Below, one piece after another: positions 58,084-64,000 of a DNA stretch of 64,000 nucleotides. The stretch's first letter is position 1, and each line of letters opens with the position of its first letter. The DNA comes from Mesorhizobium loti (lineage in GTDB: Bacteria; Pseudomonadota; Alphaproteobacteria; Rhizobiales; Rhizobiaceae). Position numbers and translations under genes: made by a program. The stretch is taken from the NCBI RefSeq assembly GCF_013170705.1, contig NZ_CP033334.1, forward strand, positions 3,821,501-3,885,500, written 5' to 3'. A model generated the notes under the pieces. That model ran no database searches, was not told where the DNA came from, and was given only the letters and a program-made list of their open reading frames with translations.

Positions 58084-58875
58084 ATGCGTTTCCATAAGGC
58101 GGAATCCGCTTTTTTCGTCTTTATTTTCGTGATCCTGGCCGCTGGTCTGGTGACGCTGCACGCCTATGGACTCATGCAATCCTTCGCCACGGAACTCCAT
58201 ACCCAGTCGGGCCTGGACAAGGTCATCTACCTCAACAAGCTGTTGTTCGCGACCGGCGTTCTGCTCGCCACAGCGCTGTTTTTCGGCATCTTCTTCATCT
58301 ACCCGCTGATCCGCAAACAGGCGACGGAAGAAGGTAAGCTGCGCGCCATGACGGTTTCGCTCAGCGCCCGCTCCGAAACGCTCGAGCACGCCGCCCTGAC
58401 GGATGGCCTGACCGGCATGCAGAACAGGCGCTATTTCGACGATGCGCTGAAGGAATATCTTGAGGAGTTCCGGCGCATCGAGAAGCCGGTCGGGTTGATG
58501 ATCCTCGATCTCGACCATTTCAAGCAGGTCAACGACACGCACGGCCATGATGTCGGCGACGAGGTGCTGAAGGCCGTCGCCAGCTGCCTGAAGGACATGA
58601 CACGCTTCCACGATGTGGTGGCTCGATTGGGCGGTGAGGAGTTTGCCGTGGTCACGCCCAATATGGAGGCGGAACTGCTGGGCAAATTCGCCGAGCGCAT
58701 CCGCAAGGCCATCGCCAACATGTCGATCCTCTCGGGCAATGTCAGGCTCAAGATCACCACCAGCGTCGGGCTCGCGGTCTGGGACCGGAAGGAAACGGCG
58801 GAGGAGTTCTACCGCCGCGCCGACCGCCAGCTCTATGAGGCGAAGAGGCAGGGCCGCAACCGCGTCTGCGCCTAA
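58084..58875 (+). CDS. Membrane-anchored diguanylate cyclase (GGDEF)
   Basis: The 263-residue protein has two membrane helices (about 9-30 and 52-76), a short coiled region and a GGDEF domain with active-site GGEEF (183-187), LTDGLTGMQNRRYFD and MILDLDHFKQVND. The inhibitory I-site RFHD (174-177) sits exactly five residues before GGEEF. It should make cyclic di-GMP with product inhibition. The sensory part is only the membrane segment. Confidence 0.93.
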   Translation: MRFHKAESAFFVFIFVILAAGLVTLHAYGLMQSFATELHTQSGLDKVIYLNKLLFATGVLLATALFFGIFFIYPLIRKQATEEGKLRAMTVSLSARSETLEHAALTDGLTGMQNRRYFDDALKEYLEEFRRIEKPVGLMILDLDHFKQVNDTHGHDVGDEVLKAVASCLKDMTRFHDVVARLGGEEFAVVTPNMEAELLGKFAERIRKAIANMSILSGNVRLKITTSVGLAVWDRKETAEEFYRRADRQLYEAKRQGRNRVCA

Positions 58876-58914
58876 AATCCCGCCACCAAATTCGTGATGC
58901 TGGCCGCTTGATGC

Positions 58915-58976
58915 CGACTTCTGCGCTTCCGGTGCTCACGGACCAAAAGTCCGCTTCGCTCCGGTTCTCGAAGTCG
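58915..58976. repeat. 62-bp intergenic hairpin element
   Basis: CGACTTC (58915-58921) and GAAGTCG (58970-58976) enclose GGAC-CAAAA-GTCC at the same axis. The interior CGCTTCCGG / CCGCTTCGCTCCGG is GC-rich. It resembles a dispersed rhizobial palindromic unit and lies between the convergent diguanylate cyclase and HerA-like genes. Confidence 0.55.
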
Positions 58977-59101
58977 ACACCAACCGACTCAGCCTGACGA
59001 ATTTCCTGACGGATTTATCCAAGCTGGCGAACGAAGCCAGGTACTTGGATCCCTTGAGGTAAATTCTCAGAAGTATCGGCAGATGGACGTAGCGCCCAGA
59101 C

Positions 59102-60952
59102 CTAATCGTTCTGGGGGCGCAGGCCGAAGGTGGCGGGCTTCAGGCCGTAGCGCATGTCGAAATCGTCGTCCGACGGCACGCGGGCGGTCGCCGGCTTTCG
59201 ATAGTCGGGGTCGCCGGCCTGGCGGCCGGAATCGACCACCTCGGCGAAGGCCATGGCCTGCGGCGTCGGTTTGGGCACGTTGCGCAGCCGCTCGACGATC
59301 GCCACCAGATCGACATCGTCGCCGGTCTTCGGCGCCTCGGCTTCTTCGCGTTTGGCCGTACCGGGCAGCAGGTGGGCGGGCAGCTTTTCAAACTTCAGCC
59401 GCATGGTCGTCGCCACGCCTTCGCCGAAGGCAATGGCCTCGCGCTGGCCCATGGACGACAGGAAGGCAAGCGTGGAGGCGGAAGAGTCGGCGATGGCCGA
59501 GCGGATGATCGCCTGGTCCTGCTCGTTGGCGAGCCGCATAGCGAAGAAGGTCGAGCATTGCGACAGGATGGTCGGGTCGAGCTCGCCCGGACGCTGGGTG
59601 ACGACGCCGAGATAGCAGCCATATTTGCGGCCTTCCTTGGCGATGCGTGACAGGGCGTGCCGGGTCGGCGCGAAGCCGAGACGCGGATCGGCCGGCATGT
59701 AACGATGCGCTTCCTCGCACAGAAACAGGAGCTGCAGCTTGCCCTCGCTCCACAGAGCGAGATCGAAGGCCAGGCGCGCCAGCACCGAGCACACGGAATT
59801 GACCACTTCGGAGGGCATGCCGGCCATCTCGAAGCAGGTCACCGGGCGGCCGTGATGCGGCACGCGGAAGATGTTGCCGATCGTCTCGTGGATGGTGTCC
59901 TCGATCAGGCGCGAGCTGAACATGAAGCGGTAGCGCGGATCGGCGGCAGCCGATTCGATGCGCGTCTTCAGCGACTTCAGGATCGGACGGTCGTTCTTGC
60001 TTTCGAGCATCCCCATGCGCTCGTCGATCTGCTTGAGCAGGTCTGCGATCCGGTAAGGCACCGGCGTATCGGCTGTCAGCGCATCGTTGCCGCGCCTGAG
60101 ATAGGCGCCTGAATTCGGGTTGCGGTAGAGGTTCTTGGCGAGCGGAATAAGGTCGCGCAGAGCGTCGATCTCCTCCGGGACCGTCTCACGGCCACGGAAC
60201 AGCACTTCGGCGAATTCCTCGAGCTTGAACATCCAGAACGGCAGGTCGAGAGTCTTGGAATCGACCTTGACGCAATATTCGGGCAAAGAGCCGGCGAACT
60301 CATTGTGCGGGTCGAGGATCAGGATGCGCAGGTCGGGCCGCGCCGCGATCGATTTGCGCAGCAGCAGCGAGACAGCGGTGGACTTGCCGACGCCCGTGGT
60401 GCCGACAATGGCGAAATGGCGCGCCAGCGTGTCGTCGATCGCGATGTTGGCGGCGATCCCTTCGTCCTGGGACAGCGAGCCGATGGTGATGGAATGGCGG
60501 CCGGCCAGATCGTAGACCGCCTGGAGATCACGGCTGCGGATCCGGTGCGCGACGGCGCCGATATGCGGATAGGTGGTAATGCCGCGGTCGAATATCGGCT
60601 TGGCGCCCGGCTCGGCGGGGTCCCGCACTTCGCCGATCAGCTCGATGCTGACCTCGATGGCGTTCTGGCCCTCACTGCTCCAGGCACGGTCCGACTTGCC
60701 TATGGCATAGACCAGGCCGACGGTTCGCGTCGTGCCCAGATTGATCGAGATCATCTTGCCGACCGTCCACAGGCCGGTGACCGCACCGTCGACATCGTCG
60801 GCATAAGCGCTGATGGTGGCGCGCGCGCCGTCGCATTGCACGACGTTGCCCAGGATGCGCCGGTCGTTCTGCTCTGCGTTGCGGCGCTCCTGCGATGTCG
60901 GTTCTCCGACGGAAGCTTCGCGTTCGACATACATGGACAGGCCAATCCCCAT
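59102..60952 (-). CDS. HerA-like/DUF87 ATP-binding protein
   Basis: The 616-residue protein has an N-terminal beta-barrel (HAS-barrel-like; ILGNVVQCDGARATISAYAD), Walker A VGTTGVGKSTAVSL (184-191), RILILDPHNEFAG, Walker B LQLLFLCEEAHRYMPADPRL, and VTQRPGELDPTILSQCSTFF, the HerA arginine/sensor stretch. HerA ATPases form hexamers that move DNA, with NurA in archaea; in bacteria they also occur as lone genes or in defence pairs. Here no nuclease, SIR2 or DUF4297 partner is adjacent. Start 60952 or 60934. Confidence 0.88.
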   Translation of the reverse strand: MGIGLSMYVEREASVGEPTSQERRNAEQNDRRILGNVVQCDGARATISAYADDVDGAVTGLWTVGKMISINLGTTRTVGLVYAIGKSDRAWSSEGQNAIEVSIELIGEVRDPAEPGAKPIFDRGITTYPHIGAVAHRIRSRDLQAVYDLAGRHSITIGSLSQDEGIAANIAIDDTLARHFAIVGTTGVGKSTAVSLLLRKSIAARPDLRILILDPHNEFAGSLPEYCVKVDSKTLDLPFWMFKLEEFAEVLFRGRETVPEEIDALRDLIPLAKNLYRNPNSGAYLRRGNDALTADTPVPYRIADLLKQIDERMGMLESKNDRPILKSLKTRIESAAADPRYRFMFSSRLIEDTIHETIGNIFRVPHHGRPVTCFEMAGMPSEVVNSVCSVLARLAFDLALWSEGKLQLLFLCEEAHRYMPADPRLGFAPTRHALSRIAKEGRKYGCYLGVVTQRPGELDPTILSQCSTFFAMRLANEQDQAIIRSAIADSSASTLAFLSSMGQREAIAFGEGVATTMRLKFEKLPAHLLPGTAKREEAEAPKTGDDVDLVAIVERLRNVPKPTPQAMAFAEVVDSGRQAGDPDYRKPATARVPSDDDFDMRYGLKPATFGLRPQND

Positions 60953-61076
60953 TTCCCTGGAGATCGGATCCTACCGAAGCGGGGTTAAGGTCGGATGAGG
61001 CTGGATGGTGTAGAGAGGATTAAGCGCCTGTTGAAAATTGTCATGAGAGGGCGCTTTTCCATCGTCGGAATTTCGT

Positions 61077-61082
61077 TATAAT
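61077..61082 (+). promoter_or_regulatory. -10 box placing the transcript start at the ATG of the XRE regulator
   Basis: A consensus TATAAT ends six bases before the ATG at 61089, so transcription would begin at or next to the start codon. A TTTTCC 16 bases upstream is a weak -35. Confidence 0.5.
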
Positions 61083-61088
61083 GGACGA

Positions 61089-61652
61089 ATGGATGATATA
61101 GCGAACGATATTTCCACGACCATCGGTAGACGAATTCACACTGAAAGGACCATGCGGGACTGGTCGCTGGCCGAACTCGCCGAGCGGTCCGGTGTCTCCA
61201 AGGCGATGCTGAGCACGATCGAACGCGGCATGACCAGCCCGACGGCGGCCCTTCTGGTGCGTATTGCGGCGGCCTTCGGCATGACGCTGTCGACCCTCAT
61301 CGCCCGGGCGGAATTGCAAGGCGGCGGGCTGTTGCGCGAGGCCGACCAGCCGGTGTGGCGCGATCCGGACACAGGCTATGTCAGGCGGCATTTGTCGCCG
61401 GCCTGCGACATGCCGCTCGAACTGATCAAGGTGCATCTGCCAGCAGGCGCCAGGGTCAGCCTGCCGGCGGCCTCCTACGCCTTCATCAAGCAGCAGATCT
61501 GGCTGATTTCCGGACAGCTCGAATTCACCGAAGGCGATGTGATGCACAGGCTGGAGCCCGGCGACTGCCTGGCGCTTGGGGCGCCGTCGGACTGCATCTT
61601 CCATGCCCTGGAGGCGGGCGCCGACTATCTTGTCGCGCTGGTCAGGGGCTGA
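61089..61652 (+). CDS. XRE family regulator with C-terminal cupin
   Basis: The 187-residue protein has a Cro/CI helix-turn-helix at residues 10-65 (LAELAERSGVSKAMLSTIER..MTSPTAALLVRIAAAFG). A single cupin domain follows at about 105-180 (PAGARVSLPA..WLISGQLEFTEGD..LEPGDCLALGAPSDC). Such regulators usually sense a small metabolite and repress a nearby catabolic or acetyltransferase gene. The GNAT gene follows after one small gene. No ribosome-binding site precedes the ATG. Confidence 0.9.
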   Translation: MDDIANDISTTIGRRIHTERTMRDWSLAELAERSGVSKAMLSTIERGMTSPTAALLVRIAAAFGMTLSTLIARAELQGGGLLREADQPVWRDPDTGYVRRHLSPACDMPLELIKVHLPAGARVSLPAASYAFIKQQIWLISGQLEFTEGDVMHRLEPGDCLALGAPSDCIFHALEAGADYLVALVRG

Positions 61653-61656
61653 CACG

Positions 61657-61965
61657 ATGGCAAGACGACCAAAGCGCTCCCACAACGGAGGGCCGCCTCT
61701 TGACGACTACAAGGGGCCGCCATGGGGCAAGGGTGATCCCTTTATCTTCCTGGCCTGGCAGGCCGCGCATGCCAAGGCATGGAAGGCGCCAAGCCACGAA
61801 ATCATGCTGATGCGCATGGACAAGGCCGAGCGGCTGGGCCTGACCTATGAGGAATACACACTCGAGATCCTCGAGCGCGGACGGCATCTCAAGGAAGAAG
61901 ACACCGAGCGCATCAGCACCATCAAGGCGGCGCGCAAGCGGCGGCGCGTGCGCCATCTCGACTGA
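61657..61965 (+). CDS. Hypothetical protein (102 aa)
   Basis: The protein reads ARRPKRSHNGGPPLDDYKGP, PWGKGDPFIFLAWQAAHAKA and a helical second half, EIMLMRMDKAERLGLTYEEY, ending in a basic tail (KAARKRRRVRHLD). It starts four bases after the XRE gene stop, clearly in the same transcript. Small proteins with HNGGPPL and a Trp-rich start are common in rhizobia; function unknown. Confidence 0.8.
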   Translation: MARRPKRSHNGGPPLDDYKGPPWGKGDPFIFLAWQAAHAKAWKAPSHEIMLMRMDKAERLGLTYEEYTLEILERGRHLKEEDTERISTIKAARKRRRVRHLD

Positions 61966-62010
61966 TGCCGGCGCGCTATCGACCCCATTCATCGTTTCCA
62001 GAGGACGGCC

Positions 62011-62538
62011 ATGAATTCCATCGAAATCGGAGCGCTGAGTGCCGGTGCGGAAACACTGGCAAAGCTGGCTGACCTGCTGGTCGAGACAGTTGCCGGCGGT
62101 GGCTCTGTCAGCTTCATGCATCCGCTGGTGCCGGAAGCGGCAAGCGCATTCTGGGAGAGGTCGCTGGCGGCGGCGGCAAAAGGCGAAAGGGTGGTGCTTG
62201 GCGCATGGGACGGCAAGGTTCTGGCCGGCACCGTCACCTTGCTGCTCGACTGCCCACCCAATCAGCCGCACCGGGCCGAAATCGCCAAGCTGATGACATC
62301 AGTCGAATACCGGGGCAGGGGTATCGGAACGCGCCTGATGCGGGCCGCGGAGCGTCTCGCCGTGGAGAATGGACGCACGCTGCTGGTTCTGGATACGGCG
62401 ACGGAAGAGGGCGCGTCAGGCCTCTACGAAAAACTCGGTTTCACCCTGGCTGGGGAAATTCCGGACTATGCGCTGAAGCCGCATGGCGGGCTGACTGGCA
62501 CGCTGATCTACTGGAAGCGGATCGGCGCCGGGTCGTGA
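62011..62538 (+). CDS. GNAT family N-acetyltransferase
   Basis: The 175-residue protein has the acetyl-CoA site VEYRGRGIGTRLMRAAERLA and the final LYEKLGFTLAGEIPDYAL. Third gene after the XRE-cupin regulator in the same direction (45-base gap), hence likely under its control. Many enzymes of this subgroup detoxify amino-acid-like antibiotics, but the acceptor is not predictable. Confidence 0.9.
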   Translation: MNSIEIGALSAGAETLAKLADLLVETVAGGGSVSFMHPLVPEAASAFWERSLAAAAKGERVVLGAWDGKVLAGTVTLLLDCPPNQPHRAEIAKLMTSVEYRGRGIGTRLMRAAERLAVENGRTLLVLDTATEEGASGLYEKLGFTLAGEIPDYALKPHGGLTGTLIYWKRIGAGS

Positions 62539-62550
62539 TGGCTCACGCCG

Positions 62551-63438
62551 TCACGCAGAGGCTTCCCTGGACAGGTAGCTCAGCAGCCACTGGCGGAAAT
62601 CCTGTTCGGCACTGGTCAGGCGCGCGGTCGAGGCCCTGGTCAGGAAATGGCCTGAGGTGCTGGAGAGCTCGAAATCGGAAAGCGGCACCAGGCTTCTGCT
62701 CTTGAGCGCTGCGTCGACAAGCGGCCGCGACCCCAGAAGCACGCCGGCTCCAGAACTCGCCGCTTCCATGGCGGCGACAAAGCTGTCGAAGCGATGCGAC
62801 CGTTGGGGGTGGCCGGCCAGTCCGGCCGCCGCGAACCATTCCGACCACATTTCGCGCGCGCCCGCGACCAGAAGCAGCGGCAGGGATGTCCAGTCGGCGG
62901 CACCGGCCAGGGCCGGATTTGCCACCGGCACAAGGCGTTCGGCGGTCAGCCTTTCGGCCTCGCGCCCGGGAAAGGATCCGTTGCCGAAACGGATGTCGAG
63001 CGCGGAGCCCGGCAAATCGTAGTCGGTCGGCCGGTGGATCGTCACCAAATCGAGCTGGATACGCGGCAGCGCTTCGGCGAGATCGGGCAGCGCTGGAACC
63101 AGTATCAGCAGGGCGAAGGAGATCGGCACCCGGATCGAGACGGTCTGGACGGCGCGCGGCTCGAACAGTTCCGTCGTGCTGCTGGAGATGGTGGCGAAGG
63201 CCGACTGGATGTGGGGCAGGTAGGCGGCGCCCTCGGGCGACAGGGCGACACCACGCGCAAGCCTTGAAAACAGCCGCGTCTTCAATCGTTCCTCGAGCAG
63301 CCGGATATGCTGGCTGACGGCGGCCTGGGTCAGGCCGAGTTCGGCCGCTGCCGCCGTGAAATTCGACAGTCGCGCCGCAGCCTCGAAACTGCGCAGCCAG
63401 TCGAGCGGGGGCACAGCGGGAATGGGCTTTTGAGGCAT
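62551..63438 (-). CDS. LysR family regulator, GcvA-like
   Basis: The 295-residue protein has an N-terminal winged helix typical of GcvA ([40 protein letters not shown]) and a substrate-binding domain of periplasmic-binding type. ATG 63438 is used; a TTG eight codons upstream is possible. It is divergent from the gamma-butyrobetaine hydroxylase gene with a 34-bp dyad overlapping its own start region, so it is the probable regulator of that gene. Confidence 0.9.
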   Translation of the reverse strand: MPQKPIPAVPPLDWLRSFEAAARLSNFTAAAAELGLTQAAVSQHIRLLEERLKTRLFSRLARGVALSPEGAAYLPHIQSAFATISSSTTELFEPRAVQTVSIRVPISFALLILVPALPDLAEALPRIQLDLVTIHRPTDYDLPGSALDIRFGNGSFPGREAERLTAERLVPVANPALAGAADWTSLPLLLVAGAREMWSEWFAAAGLAGHPQRSHRFDSFVAAMEAASSGAGVLLGSRPLVDAALKSRSLVPLSDFELSSTSGHFLTRASTARLTSAEQDFRQWLLSYLSREASA

Positions 63439-63441
63439 TAG

Positions 63442-63475
63442 AAATTTATGGTCTTTGGCCAAAAAATGATAATTT
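63442..63475. promoter_or_regulatory. 34-bp LysR-type dyad operator
   Basis: A perfect palindrome TTTGGCCAAA (63454-63463) sits at the exact centre of outer arms AAATT and AATTT. It lies between the LysR gene and the hydroxylase gene. Confidence 0.6.
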
Positions 63476-63560
63476 GAGTTATGCCTTTCCTTTCGTCAAC
63501 AATGCAATCGAAACCTCACGGATCGGGCCGTGGGGCGCAACGGACAGGAACGGCATTCCC

Positions 63561-64000
63561 ATGCTCACCCACGCGCTGGTTGGCGACGAAGGCAGGACAA
63601 TCGAACTCGGCTGGCAAGACGGGAGGCGCGCGCGCTTTCACGCCATGTGGCTGCGTGACAATGCGCTTGACGACAAGACGCGCAGCGCCGGCAACGGCCA
63701 GCGCCTGATCACGATTCTCGACATTCCGGCCGAGACGAGGATTGGCGCGGCCACCATAAAGGCCGGTGCGCTGGAGGTCAGCTTCGTGCCGGAAGGAAAA
63801 ACGGTCAGCTTTCCAGCGCAATGGCTGAGCGCAAACGCCTACGACCGCGACGAGCCCCGCGAGCCCGGCTGGACAGGCGATATCATCCAGCGCTGGACCA
63901 AGGCGACGATGCAGAATTCGGTACCGCGCGCCAGATACGCGGCGGCCCTTCACGGCCGCAGCGTCCTGCGCGAATGGCTTTCGGCGGTGAGGACCTACGG
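63561..64000 (+). CDS. Gamma-butyrobetaine hydroxylase-like dioxygenase (N-terminal part, cut by the window end)
   Basis: The first 146 residues show the N-terminal zinc-binding-type domain of gamma-butyrobetaine hydroxylase/trimethyllysine dioxygenase ([31 protein letters not shown]). The start of the catalytic domain follows ([20 protein letters not shown]). These Fe(II)/2-oxoglutarate enzymes hydroxylate gamma-butyrobetaine to carnitine. The N-terminal zinc-binding cysteines seen in animal enzymes are not evident. The catalytic HxD..H lies beyond the window. Confidence 0.85.
   Translation, partial: MLTHALVGDEGRTIELGWQDGRRARFHAMWLRDNALDDKTRSAGNGQRLITILDIPAETRIGAATIKAGALEVSFVPEGKTVSFPAQWLSANAYDRDEPREPGWTGDIIQRWTKATMQNSVPRARYAAALHGRSVLREWLSAVRTY

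Noticed and set aside
59102..60952. HerA-based anti-phage defence system
   Set aside because: No SIR2, DUF4297, nuclease or other effector is adjacent. The neighbouring genes are ordinary signalling and regulatory genes, so a defence label is not supported.

Overview
The window is a GC-rich alphaproteobacterial chromosome segment, most likely from a Mesorhizobium-type member of the Rhizobiales (Hyphomicrobiales). The genus is inference. It rests on a circularly permuted, two-piece ssrA gene encoding the tag ANDNYAEARLAA, the hflK-hflC-DUF2065-degP and sspB-DUF4169-RHH gene orders, a RIME-like intergenic element, and many small palindromic repeats. No tRNA, rRNA, prophage, insertion sequence or CRISPR array was recognised.

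Layout. 1-5.6 kb: end of an unidentified gene, a TMEM175-type channel, an exported SH3 protein, a MATE exporter, a twice-frameshifted L,D-transpeptidase and an exported phytase/esterase-like protein. 5.8-13.4 kb: a C1/methylamine cluster (GcvT-type flavin demethylase plus MttB-family methyltransferase) converging on a nitrate/sulfonate-type ABC transporter that has an ATPase and a fused double permease but no binding protein nearby. 13.8-22 kb: a FixJ-like two-component pair, a DUF4239 protein, an encapsulated-ferritin-family protein with no encapsulin, UvrD with an in-frame palindromic insert, and a PQQ glucose-type dehydrogenase. 22-31 kb: small proteins, a dienelactone hydrolase, a LOV blue-light histidine kinase with its receiver, an EamA exporter with an Lrp regulator, a thioesterase, a D-lactate dehydrogenase type flavoprotein and a DyP peroxidase.

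31-44 kb: a giant AsmA protein whose stop codon starts a 15-copy 8-bp repeat, an ECF sigma factor with a SnoaL-like tail, MarR/ClC and TetR/MFS divergent pairs with visible operators, SspB, and the minus-strand tmRNA gene. 44-57 kb: thyA; then a block holding a trmO relic, mop, modABC, modE (HTH only), cobF and a DUF4424 gene; then folA-hflK-hflC-DUF2065-degP, a GNAT protein, serB and miaA. 58-64 kb: a diguanylate cyclase, a HerA-like ATPase, an XRE-cupin regulator that looks leaderless, a GNAT protein, a GcvA-like LysR regulator and the start of a gamma-butyrobetaine hydroxylase.

How the genes work together. The mod block forms one molybdate uptake and sensing unit. Its regulator lacks the molybdate-binding half, and a separate Mop protein is encoded divergently. 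thyA and folA work together in thymidylate and folate metabolism, and hflKC with degP in envelope protein quality control. The GcvT/MttB pair and the gamma-butyrobetaine hydroxylase suggest metabolism of quaternary amines of the betaine/carnitine type. Most of the remaining genes look like ordinary chromosomal content.
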